DNA of 6,068 nt from Clostridiales bacterium (GTDB lineage: Bacteria > Bacillota > Clostridia > Oscillospirales > QAMX01): contig JAEERN010000169.1 of the NCBI GenBank assembly GCA_016285815.1, positions 1 through 6,068 of the forward strand. The letters are read 5' to 3'. Positions 1 through 6,068 of this stretch are shown in pieces; positions within the stretch are counted from its first letter, which is position 1, and each line of letters opens with the position of its first letter. Made by a program: the position numbers and the translations under genes. Under the pieces are notes generated by a model. It was not told the origin of the DNA, searched no databases, and saw only the letters and a list, made by a program, of their open reading frames with translations.

Positions 1-2
1 GG

Positions 3-746
3 GTGGGCGCCCGGCCCGACGATCTCTCCTACGAGCGCGGCGCGCAGAAGCGGTGCGGGGCCGCCGGCGTCGCCCTCCGCCCGGAGGTCCTGCCGGAGGA
101 CGCCTCCCAGGAGGACCTGATGCGCGCCGTGGCTTCGCTGAACGCCGACCCCGGCGTCCACGGGATCCTGGTGTTCAGTCCCCTGCCCCGCGGGCTGGAT
201 CTGGCCGAAGTGCGCCGGGCCCTGTCCCCGGAAAAGGACGTGGACGGCGTCACCGACGCCTCGCTGGCGGGTGTCTTCACCGGGTCGGACGCGGGCTTCT
301 GCCCCTGCACCGCCGAGGCCGCCGCGGAGATCCTGGACTTTTACGGCGTCGACTGCACAGGGAAAGAGGCCGTCGTCGTGGGGCGCAGCCTGGTGGTGGG
401 AAAGCCCGCCGCCATGCTGCTGCTGCGCCGCAACGCCACGGTCACGGTCTGTCACACCCGCACCCGGAATCTGGCCGCCGTCACCCGGCGGGCGGACGTC
501 GTCGTCGCCGCGGCGGGATGCGCCCGCATGCTGACCCGCGAGCATCTCGCGCCGGGGCAGACCGTCGTGGACGTGGGCGTCAACTGGGACCCCGAAGCGC
601 GAAAGCTCTGCGGGGACGTGCTCTTTTCCGACGCGGAGGACCTCGTCGAAGCCGTCACTCCCGTGCCCGGCGGCGTGGGCGCCCTCACCTCGGCCATCCT
701 GGTCCGCCACACGGTGCTGGCCGCCGAGCGGCTGACCCGTCTCTGA
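3..746 (+). CDS. folD: Bifunctional methylenetetrahydrofolate dehydrogenase / methenyltetrahydrofolate cyclohydrolase FolD (5' end missing)
   Basis: FolD is a cytosolic one-carbon enzyme that oxidises 5,10-methylene-THF to methenyl-THF with NADP and hydrolyses that to 10-formyl-THF. The frame is open to the window edge. The GTG at 3 is an internal Val, because VGARPDDLSY aligns with the (L)VGDNPASQ-Y region of E. coli FolD, so about 40 residues are missing. Visible motifs (window residue numbers): substrate-site Tyr10; KDVDG at 78-82 with the catalytic-site Asp81; Rossmann NADP-binding GRSLVVGKP at 127-135; CHTRT at 150-154; VVDVGVN at 188-194; the C-terminal TPVPGGVGALT at 219-229. Oddity: with a constant offset of 40 to E. 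coli numbering, the K54 equivalent is Ala14 and the Q98 equivalent is Phe58. The frame is otherwise intact, so this is a divergent subtype rather than a pseudogene. The gene ends at TGA 744-746, 41 nt before a terminator stem, and is convergent with the next operon. The family assignment is very secure. Confidence 0.96.
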   Translation: MGARPDDLSYERGAQKRCGAAGVALRPEVLPEDASQEDLMRAVASLNADPGVHGILVFSPLPRGLDLAEVRRALSPEKDVDGVTDASLAGVFTGSDAGFCPCTAEAAAEILDFYGVDCTGKEAVVVGRSLVVGKPAAMLLLRRNATVTVCHTRTRNLAAVTRRADVVVAAAGCARMLTREHLAPGQTVVDVGVNWDPEARKLCGDVLFSDAEDLVEAVTPVPGGVGALTSAILVRHTVLAAERLTRL

Positions 747-786
747 GCCCGCCCGGCGGCGTCCGCTCTTCCGGTCTGAAAAGCGG

Positions 787-823
787 CGCGGCCTCCCCCG
801 CTCCGGGGAGGCCGCGTTTTTTT
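787..823 (+). terminator. Intrinsic (Rho-independent) terminator of folD
   Basis: A perfect 12-bp GC-rich stem (CGCGGCCTCCCC at 787-798 pairing with GGGGAGGCCGCG at 805-816) has a 6-nt loop and is followed directly by seven T residues at 817-823. It lies 40 nt after the folD stop and between two convergent genes. Read on the minus strand, the same stem is followed by a CCGC spacer and only four T residues (complement of 779-782). It may therefore also stop the methyltransferase operon, but less efficiently. The rest of the 747-849 gap shows no gene. Confidence 0.93.
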
Positions 824-849
824 CGTCCGCCTGTCCGCGGCGGCGCCGG

Positions 850-1683
850 TCAGAACTCGATCCGGACGATCTGCATCTTCATGAACCCGTCGCCGATGCG
901 CGCCATCAGCCGGAACAGCCCCGGCACGGACGGATCCCTCAGATCGTTGTAGCCGAGCATATAGCCCCGTCCCGAGACCCGGACGCCCTGCAGCCACGGC
1001 AGGACGTCCTTTTCGATGCTGTCCACGCTGAAATAGTCCGAGATGCCCGTGATCCCGGCCTCTTTGACCCACGTCTTCAGCATGATCTTCACGGCCCGCC
1101 GGTTCGCCGCGTCGAAGCAGAGCCTGCCGCCCGGAAAGCGCTTTGCCATGGCCGGGAACAGCCTTTGGATCTCTTCCGTTTTGAAATAGTAGAACACGCC
1201 GGCGGCAAGGAAGAACGCGCCGTCCGAAGCGTCGATGCGGTCGAACCAGGAAAGGTCGTTGAGATCGGCCGCGACGTTCTCCACCCGGCCGCCCGGCGGC
1301 AGCAGCTCGTTCCGCACGGCGATCACGTCCGGCAGGTCGACGTTGCAGACGCGGCAGCGCCCGTTGTCGCAGTTCTCCGCAGTCTGGTCCAGCCCGCAGC
1401 CGAGGTTGACGAGGACCGCCCGCGGATGCTCCTTCAGATAGTCCTTCGCCTCGATCATCAGATCGTTCTCCCGCATGGCGACCTCCAGCGCGCCGAAGCG
1501 GTACGACAGCGTCTTCGACTGCTTCTCCATGGCCGAAAAGTCATAGTCGATCCGTTCGATCAGCTCGACCGCCCGCGGATCCCGGAACAGTCCCGGGAAC
1601 TGCTCGGTGCAGAGCTTTCGCCCGTACAGCGGGATCACCAGCGTCTCCTGGACCGTGTTCTTCTCGATGTGCGTCCTGCTCAC
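850..1683 (-). CDS. Class I SAM-dependent methyltransferase, TcmP / leucine carboxyl methyltransferase-like family
   Basis: A predicted soluble 277-aa methyltransferase, likely acting on an oxygen of a small molecule (family precedent: TcmP of tetracenomycin synthesis and protein phosphatase leucine carboxyl methyltransferases). The N-terminal block ETLVIPLYGR (13-22) through AVELIERIDYDFS (38-50) is typical of the bacterial family as I recall it. SAM-site features are motif I LVNLGCGLDQT (91-101), an acidic strand-2 segment NVDLPDV (114-120), AADLND (138-143) and FFLAAGVFYYF (157-167). No signal peptide or membrane segment is visible. Cys105, Cys110 and Cys113 form a CxxxxCxxC group in the loop before strand 2, of unknown meaning. 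The start is GTG at 1683, chosen because GGGGAGG (1691-1697) sits 7 nt upstream. Only one base separates it from the stop of the preceding gene, which suggests translational coupling. It is the last gene of the four-gene operon. The family is fairly sure; the substrate is unknown. Confidence 0.88.
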   Translation of the reverse strand: MSRTHIEKNTVQETLVIPLYGRKLCTEQFPGLFRDPRAVELIERIDYDFSAMEKQSKTLSYRFGALEVAMRENDLMIEAKDYLKEHPRAVLVNLGCGLDQTAENCDNGRCRVCNVDLPDVIAVRNELLPPGGRVENVAADLNDLSWFDRIDASDGAFFLAAGVFYYFKTEEIQRLFPAMAKRFPGGRLCFDAANRRAVKIMLKTWVKEAGITGISDYFSVDSIEKDVLPWLQGVRVSGRGYMLGYNDLRDPSVPGLFRLMARIGDGFMKMQIVRIEF

Positions 1684-1684
1684 G

Positions 1685-2473
1685 TCATTTCCTCCCCGTC
1701 AGGATCGCCGAGCCGGAAAGCGCCATCCAGAACGCCTCAAAGGGCGTCATGAACCCGCCGCGCGTCGTGTCGATCCGCTCGACCCGCTCATAGCCCAGCG
1801 CCTCGAGCTTTTTCACGAACGCTTCCATGTCGCCGTACTTGGACCTGGAAAAGATGTCGTGGATCGCAAAAGTCCCGCCCTTTTTGAGCGTGCGCAGCGT
1901 TTCGAGCAGGATGGCCTGCCGGTCGCGGGAGGGGATGTTGTGATAGACGTAGTTGCTCGTCACCGCGTCGAAGGTCTCGTCTGGAAAGTCGAGCTTCAGC
2001 GCGTCGCCCTGCGCGAAGGAGACGTTCGGCACGCCCTCCGCCGCGGCGTTCCGCTGGCAGAGCTGTTTGCTGAACGAAGCGTACTCCCTGCCCCAGCGGT
2101 CGACGCCGACAAAGGTCGCCTTCGGATTTCTTTTGGCGCAGGCGATGGTCAGCGCGCCGCTGCCGCAGCCCACGTCCAGCCCTCTGCCGCCGGCCGGAAG
2201 GTCGACGTATCCGGCGACGCCCTCGACGATCTGCTTCGACATCCTGCGCCTGCCGTTATAGTCGAACGCGCGGTACATCAGCGTCATCCACAAGGCAGCG
2301 CAGGCGCAGACGGCCGTCGCCGCGAGAAATACGATAAACAGCACCGTTTTCACCGTCCCGGAAACAAGCCCGGCACAGCCGAAAACGATGAAGAGCGCAA
2401 GGCAGACGAGCGTAGCGGCAAGCGTGCCGAGCACCATTCCCTTCGGCATCCAGTTTTTGTAGTCGGGTCTCAC
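1685..2473 (-). CDS. Membrane-anchored class I SAM-dependent methyltransferase
   Basis: A 262-aa protein with two parts. Residues about 13-36 and 43-66 are hydrophobic helices separated by a short GLVSGTVK-type turn, predicted to form a membrane hairpin. The flanks are positively charged (MRPDYKNWMPKGM before, YRAFDYNGRRRMSK after), which by the positive-inside rule puts both the N-terminus and the catalytic domain in the cytoplasm. Residues about 80-262 are a Rossmann methyltransferase domain: motif I GLDVGCGSG (98-106), strand-2 acidic GVDRWG (123-128), GDALKLDFPDETFD (156-169), the SNYVYHNI segment (173-180) and the post-motif LRTLKKGGTFAIHD (193-206). This pattern resembles UbiE/Methyltransf_11-type enzymes, but the acceptor is not identifiable. 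The start is GTG at 2473, with GAGGGG 7 nt upstream; ATG codons at residues 9 and 13 are alternatives with less support. It follows the 580-aa ABC gene by 21 nt and precedes the TcmP-like gene by 1 nt. Confidence 0.87.
   Translation of the reverse strand: MRPDYKNWMPKGMVLGTLAATLVCLALFIVFGCAGLVSGTVKTVLFIVFLAATAVCACAALWMTLMYRAFDYNGRRRMSKQIVEGVAGYVDLPAGGRGLDVGCGSGALTIACAKRNPKATFVGVDRWGREYASFSKQLCQRNAAAEGVPNVSFAQGDALKLDFPDETFDAVTSNYVYHNIPSRDRQAILLETLRTLKKGGTFAIHDIFSRSKYGDMEAFVKKLEALGYERVERIDTTRGGFMTPFEAFWMALSGSAILTGRK
1691..1697 (-). promoter_or_regulatory. Ribosome binding site inside the end of the upstream gene
   Basis: GGGGAGG on the minus strand lies 7 nt before the GTG start at 1683. It is encoded within the last codons (Thr-Gly-Arg-Lys) of the membrane-anchored methyltransferase gene. 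It supports the GTG start and implies that the two methyltransferases are translated in a coupled way. Confidence 0.75.
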
Positions 2474-2480
2474 CGTTTTT

Positions 2481-2486
2481 CCCCTC
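2481..2486 (-). promoter_or_regulatory. Ribosome binding site for the membrane-anchored methyltransferase
   Basis: GAGGGG on the minus strand lies 7 nt before the GTG at 2473, in the 21-nt gap after the ABC gene stop. It favours the GTG start, which keeps the DYKNWMPKGM juxtamembrane segment in the protein. Confidence 0.65.
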
Positions 2487-2494
2487 TTTCCCCG

Positions 2495-4237
2495 TCACAC
2501 GCTCCAGGCGGCGCTTTGGGCCTGCAGTTCCGCCATGCGGCGGAAGAGCCCGGCTTCGTTCCGGAAAAGCTCCTTCGGCGCGCCGACCTCCGCGACCCTT
2601 CCGTCCTTGAGGACGACGATCTTGTCCGCCGCCTCGACGGTGCGCATCCGGTGGGCGATGACCAGGACCGTTTTGCCGGCAAGCAGCCGCGACAGCGCGT
2701 CCTGTACCTTTGTTTCGTTCTCCACGTCCAGCGACGCCGTAGCCTCGTCGAGAAGCACGATAGGCGCGTCTTTCAGAAGCGCGCGGGCGATCGAGATGCG
2801 CTGCCGTTCGCCGCCGGAGAGCTTCGCGCCGTTCTCGCCGACGGGCGTTCTGTACCCCTCCGGCATTTTCATCACGAACTCGTCGCAGTTGGCCGCCTTC
2901 GCCGCCGCAAGGACCTCTTCGTTCGTCGCGCCGTGCCTTCCGAGGCGGATGTTCTCCATCACGGTGTCGTCGAACAGCACCACGTCCTGGAACACCATCG
3001 AATAATCGGTGAGGAGCACCTCGGGGTCGACCGTGGAGATATCCACGCCGCCGACCCGGATGCTGCCGCCGGCCGCGTCCCACAGCCGCGCCGCCAGACG
3101 CGCGCAGGTGCTCTTGCCCGATCCCGACGGTCCTACCAGCGCCGTGACCTCGCCCTCGGCGGCGGTGAAGCTGACGCCGGAGAGCACCTCGTGATCGTCG
3201 TAAGAGAAGCTCACGTCGTCGAATACGATGTCGTGTCCGTCGGGGCGGAACTCGCCGGCGCCCTTCGCGTCCGGGGCGTCGTAGATTCCGTTGATGCGCG
3301 CGGCGGAGATCTGCGACATGAACATCTCCGCGATAAGCGCGAGCGCCTGGTCGAAGGGCGCGTAGACCCGGGTGATGACCATCAGGAACAGGAACATCAG
3401 CATGAAGTCGATCTTGCCGGAAAGGATGAGCGACGCACCGGTGAGGATCGTCGTCGCAACGCCCAGCCGCATGATGACCGACGCGCCGTTGACGAAAAGC
3501 CCGGTGACGAGCTCGCCCCTGACGTTGGTCTTTTCCCGCTTGTCGATCTTTCGGTAAAGCCCTTCCAGATATTGCTCTTCGCGGTTCGTCGCGCGGATCT
3601 CGCGGATGTTTTCAAGCGATTCCTGGATCCCGTCGGAGACGGCGACGGCGTCGGCTTTCAGCTTTTCGGAGCTGCGCTTTGAGATCCTCCGGCTGCCGAA
3701 CAGAAGCGCGAACGCCACGGGCACGCCCCACAGACAGGCGAGCGCCATGCGCCAGTCGTAGATGAACAGCATCACGGCGATGATCGCGGTTGATATATAC
3801 GCGCCGTAGAGATAACCGAGACAGTGGGACCACACGTGCTCCAGACGGTTGACATCGTCCATCACCGTCGTGGTCAGATCCGCGATGTCGCGCTTCCCGA
3901 ACCAGCCGAGCGGCAGACGGCGCAGACGCTCGGCGAGCGTCAGCCTGGTGTCGCGGACCTCGTTGTAGACAAGGCCGTAGGTCGTGCGGTACTGCTGAAG
4001 GTGCGTGAGGAACGACAGCAGCACGAACGCCAGAAGCGATCCGACGAAGATCCACGCGTTCGGGAGCGGGGCGCCTTCGGTCAGCACGTCCATATACCCC
4101 CGCATCATGAGATACAGGATGCCCATGCCCGCCATCATGATCAGGTTGACGACGACCGTCCACGCCGCGCCCCGTTTCGTGTTCTTTACGCCCCTGTCGG
4201 TCAGGGCGTATCTCTTTTTGAACCTTTCGCCGAACAT
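2495..4237 (-). CDS. ABC transporter half-molecule, exporter-fold membrane domain fused to ATPase (second subunit, IrtB/YbtP-like pair)
   Basis: A 580-aa inner-membrane protein with one six-helix membrane domain (hydrophobic segments near 25-46, 60-80, 138-158, 163-182, 250-272 and 275-292) and a C-terminal nucleotide-binding domain. ATPase motifs are complete: Walker A GPSGSGKST (369-377), Q-loop FQD (416-418), signature LSGGERQR (473-480), Walker B IVLLDEAT (493-500) with catalytic Glu498, D-loop SLD (502-504) and switch His529. The membrane-domain segment TTTVMDDVNRLEHVWSHCLG (122-141) is like that of the partner subunit in siderophore-transporting exporter-fold pairs such as IrtAB and YbtPQ, as I recall them. 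The N-terminal SIP ferric-reductase domain of IrtA is absent. The ATG start immediately follows the stop of the 600-aa ABC gene (TGA then ATG, no gap). This fits stoichiometric production of a heterodimer. Substrate and direction of transport are unknown; multidrug or peptide export is the alternative. Confidence 0.93.
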   Translation of the reverse strand: MFGERFKKRYALTDRGVKNTKRGAAWTVVVNLIMMAGMGILYLMMRGYMDVLTEGAPLPNAWIFVGSLLAFVLLSFLTHLQQYRTTYGLVYNEVRDTRLTLAERLRRLPLGWFGKRDIADLTTTVMDDVNRLEHVWSHCLGYLYGAYISTAIIAVMLFIYDWRMALACLWGVPVAFALLFGSRRISKRSSEKLKADAVAVSDGIQESLENIREIRATNREEQYLEGLYRKIDKREKTNVRGELVTGLFVNGASVIMRLGVATTILTGASLILSGKIDFMLMFLFLMVITRVYAPFDQALALIAEMFMSQISAARINGIYDAPDAKGAGEFRPDGHDIVFDDVSFSYDDHEVLSGVSFTAAEGEVTALVGPSGSGKSTCARLAARLWDAAGGSIRVGGVDISTVDPEVLLTDYSMVFQDVVLFDDTVMENIRLGRHGATNEEVLAAAKAANCDEFVMKMPEGYRTPVGENGAKLSGGERQRISIARALLKDAPIVLLDEATASLDVENETKVQDALSRLLAGKTVLVIAHRMRTVEAADKIVVLKDGRVAEVGAPKELFRNEAGLFRRMAELQAQSAAWSV

Positions 4238-6040
4238 TCAGGCCTCCTCCTTTCCGGACGCGATCTTCCACCGGACCGCCTGGTTGTACTCTTTCCACAT
4301 CCGCTCGTACAGACCGCCGCCGACGGAAAGCTCCCGGTGCGTGCCTTCCTCGGCGACGCGGCCGTTCTCCAGCACGACGATCCGGTCCGCGCCGACGACG
4401 GTGGAGAGCCGGTGCGCGATCATGATGACGGTGCGCCCCTTCGTCAGGGTCTTCAGCGCCTTTTGGATCAGCGCCTCGTTCTCCGGATCGGCGAACGCCG
4501 TCGCCTCGTCGAGCACGATGATCGGCGCGTCCTTGAGAATCGCCCGCGCAAGAGACACGCGCTGCTGTTCGCCGCCCGAAAGCCAGGTCCCCTCCGAGCC
4601 GATGACGGTGTCGATGCCCTTCGGCAGCTTTTCGATGATGTCGCCGCACTGCGCCGCGCCGAGCGCCGCCTCGACCTCGGCGCGCGTCGCGTCCGGCCGC
4701 GCGGCGCGGACGTTTTCCAGGATCGAGGTCTTAAACAGACGCGTGTTCTGGAACACGAACGCGACCCGGTCCATCAGCTCGTGGGGGTCGACGTTTTTCA
4801 CGTTCACCCCGCCGACCTCGACGGCACCGGACGAAACGTCCCAGAACCGCGGGATCAGACTGGCCGCCGTGGTCTTGCCGCCGCCGGAGGGACCGACCAG
4901 CGCCACCGTCTGCCCCGGCAGGACCCGGAAGGAGACGTGATCCAGCGCCGGGAACTGCGCCCCGTCGTAGGTGAAGGAGACGTCATTGAATTCCACGCCG
5001 CTGTCCCGCGGCGTCTGCGGGTCGGCCGCAGCCGCCAGCGTCGGCGCGTTCATGACGGTGTCGATGCGCGCCAGCGCGGTCTTGGCCAGCATCGTGCCGG
5101 AGGCGGCGAACATGATCCGCGCCAGCGCCGTGGAGACGATCGCCGAAAAGACGGCGTAAAAGGCGAAGTCCGTGACGAACCCGGCAAAATCGCCGTTCGC
5201 CAGCGCATGCGGCGCCAGCAGAAGCGCCGCCGGGACGAGGAAGAGGAACGCGCCCTCGGTAAAGGTGAGGTTCACCGACTGGGGAACGCGGCAGACGCCG
5301 TCGGTGTATCGCTGCGCCTTGGCGCTGTAATCGTCGATGGCCGCCTTGAAGGCCCGGAAGGAATAGACGGTCTGCTGAAAGACCTTGACGACCGGGATGC
5401 CGCGCACGTATTCGGTGCCGGCTTTGCTCATCACGTCCTGCGCCGTCTGATATTCCATCATCAGCTTCGCGTTTTTCCCGCCCATCATCGTGAACATCGC
5501 GCCGACGGAGATCACGGCGGAGAGCAGACACGCGAGCCCCATGCGCCAATCGAAGACGAACATCAAAACGAGCATCCCGGCAAACATCGACGCCGTTCCG
5601 ACGATATCGGCGAGATTGTGGGCGAGCAGCGTTTCGGTCTCGGAAGCGCCGCCGTCCAGACGGTTGCGGAGCAGGCCGGACGCGTGGTCGTCGAAGAAAC
5701 CGAGCGGCGTCTTCATCAAATGGGCCATGCCCCGCTTGCGGATGTTCGACGCCGTGCGGAAGGCCGCCAGATGCGTGCACATCAGCGCGCAGAAGTAGAC
5801 GATGATCCCGCCGAAGGCGAAGGCGAACGCCATCCAGCCGTATCCGGCGATCCCGGCGGCCTCGGTCCAGTCCGGCGCAACGCGGATCAGATCGCGCGCG
5901 GCCAGCCAGATGCAGACGTAGGGCACCATCCCCAGCACCATGGCGGCGGCGGACAGGCCGAGGCCCAAAAAGGTGAGTCCCCTGTACTTTCCGGCATAGC
6001 CGAGCAGGACCGCGACCTCGCTCTGTTTTTTCTCTTTCAC
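4238..6040 (-). CDS. ABC transporter half-molecule, exporter-fold membrane domain fused to ATPase (first subunit, IrtA/YbtQ-like pair)
   Basis: A 600-aa inner-membrane protein and the presumed heterodimer partner of the following gene. Hydrophobic segments lie near 22-47, 66-88, 144-164, 167-187, 260-277 and 283-308. They are followed by an ATPase domain: Walker A GPSGGGKTT (383-391), Q-loop Gln431, signature LSGGEQQR (487-494), Walker B IIVLDEAT (507-514) with catalytic Glu512 and switch His543. The D-loop reads FAD in DEATAFADPENE (511-522) where SALD is usual. This motif, GTWLSGGEQQR and the membrane-domain stretch DGGASETETLLAHNLADIVG (129-148) recall the IrtAB/YbtPQ-like branch rather than MsbA or LmrA. 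Both subunits keep intact catalytic residues, so neither is an obviously degenerate ATPase. The GTG start at 6040 has AGGAGG 8 nt upstream. The frame stays open to the window edge, so a longer N-terminus cannot be fully excluded. It is the first complete gene of the operon. Confidence 0.92.
   Translation of the reverse strand: MKEKKQSEVAVLLGYAGKYRGLTFLGLGLSAAAMVLGMVPYVCIWLAARDLIRVAPDWTEAAGIAGYGWMAFAFAFGGIIVYFCALMCTHLAAFRTASNIRKRGMAHLMKTPLGFFDDHASGLLRNRLDGGASETETLLAHNLADIVGTASMFAGMLVLMFVFDWRMGLACLLSAVISVGAMFTMMGGKNAKLMMEYQTAQDVMSKAGTEYVRGIPVVKVFQQTVYSFRAFKAAIDDYSAKAQRYTDGVCRVPQSVNLTFTEGAFLFLVPAALLLAPHALANGDFAGFVTDFAFYAVFSAIVSTALARIMFAASGTMLAKTALARIDTVMNAPTLAAAADPQTPRDSGVEFNDVSFTYDGAQFPALDHVSFRVLPGQTVALVGPSGGGKTTAASLIPRFWDVSSGAVEVGGVNVKNVDPHELMDRVAFVFQNTRLFKTSILENVRAARPDATRAEVEAALGAAQCGDIIEKLPKGIDTVIGSEGTWLSGGEQQRVSLARAILKDAPIIVLDEATAFADPENEALIQKALKTLTKGRTVIMIAHRLSTVVGADRIVVLENGRVAEEGTHRELSVGGGLYERMWKEYNQAVRWKIASGKEEA
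4243..4251 (-). promoter_or_regulatory. Ribosome binding site within the 3' end of the first ABC gene
   Basis: AGGAGGAGG on the minus strand lies 5-8 nt before the ATG at 4237. It is formed by the last sense codons (Lys-Glu-Glu-Ala) of the upstream ABC gene. With the abutting TGA/ATG, it indicates coupled translation of the two transporter subunits. Confidence 0.8.
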
Positions 6041-6048
6041 TTTGTCAT

Positions 6049-6054
6049 CCTCCT
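6049..6054 (-). promoter_or_regulatory. Ribosome binding site of the first ABC gene
   Basis: AGGAGG on the minus strand lies 8 nt before the GTG at 6040 and decides that start. The 28 bases to the window edge contain no recognisable promoter. Two frames there could be the tail of an upstream gene: one ends at the TGA at 6045-6047, the other at a TGA overlapping the start as GTGA (6037-6040). The operon may therefore begin further upstream. Confidence 0.75.
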
Positions 6055-6068
6055 CTCCGCAGGAACCA

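Noticed and set aside
3..5. GTG at 3 as the real start of folD
   Set aside because: The following residues align with an internal FolD segment about 40 residues in, and the N-terminal helix of the family is missing, so the gene is cut by the window edge.
42..176. folD as a decayed pseudogene because of the replaced Lys and Gln
   Set aside because: The frame is intact, all other motifs are conserved, and similar variants appear, from memory, in other Clostridia.
827..843. Small hairpin CCGCC/GGCGG as a separate terminator for the minus-strand operon
   Set aside because: The stem is only 5 bp and is not followed by a T run on either strand; the 787-816 stem is the better candidate.
53..952. 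A 299-codon plus-strand frame overlapping folD
   Set aside because: The translation is a low-complexity run of Arg, Gly and Pro typical of a frame-shifted reading of GC-rich DNA, and it runs through the folD terminator.
1607..3682. A 691-codon open frame on the plus strand, antisense to both methyltransferases and the second ABC gene
   Set aside because: It crosses three well-supported genes, its translation is rich in Arg, His, Asp and Val with no recognisable domain, and it is the expected artefact of GC-rich third positions on the opposite strand.
3612..4649. A 345-codon minus-strand frame overlapping the junction of the two ABC genes
   Set aside because: It lies in the wrong frame through both transporters, is rich in Arg, His and Ala, and has no domain; both real frames carry full ABC motifs.
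4005..4940. A 311-codon plus-strand frame antisense to the ABC genes
   Set aside because: It is a Ser/Arg/Thr-rich shadow of the ATPase domain with no plausible ribosome binding site or homology.
2495..6040. ABC pair as a heterodimer with one degenerate ATP site
   Set aside because: Both subunits have a complete Walker A, LSGGE signature, Walker B glutamate and switch histidine.

Overview
The window is GC-rich, densely coding bacterial DNA holding five genes in two convergent transcription units. The organism is most likely a high-GC member of the Clostridia (Firmicutes), perhaps an Oscillospiraceae-type gut anaerobe. I infer this from the FolD subtype, the clostridial-looking ABC transporter and methyltransferase families, the strong AGGAGG-type ribosome binding sites and the frequent GTG starts. 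No database search was possible, so the taxonomic call is tentative.

Left part (1-823, plus strand): the 3' five-sixths of folD, cut at its 5' end by the window edge. It belongs to one-carbon (folate) metabolism and ends in a strong intrinsic terminator. This FolD keeps the Rossmann NADP site, the catalytic-site Asp and the C-terminal PGGVG motif. By ungapped alignment to E. coli FolD from memory, it lacks the canonical active-site Lys (K54 equivalent is Ala) and Gln (Q98 equivalent is Phe).

Right part (6040-850, minus strand): a tightly packed four-gene operon. In transcription order it holds two half-size exporter-fold ABC transporters (600 and 580 aa, each membrane domain plus ATPase), a methyltransferase anchored by an N-terminal two-helix membrane hairpin (262 aa), and a soluble methyltransferase of the TcmP/leucine carboxyl methyltransferase-like family (277 aa). 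Gene junctions are 0, 21 and 1 nt, three of the four genes start with GTG, and each has a visible Shine-Dalgarno sequence. The last two genes of the ABC pair and the last two of the operon look translationally coupled. The operon probably continues upstream beyond the right edge.

The ABC pair looks like an obligate heterodimer. Its motifs resemble the exporter-fold transporters related to IrtAB/YbtPQ, which import siderophores although they have an exporter fold. The most interesting reading is that this transporter and the two methyltransferases act together on one small molecule (modification and transport of a metallophore, tetrapyrrole-like or other secondary metabolite). That is inference from operon structure; neither the substrate nor the direction of transport can be read from the sequence. 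I saw no RNA genes, mobile elements, CRISPR arrays or long repeats.
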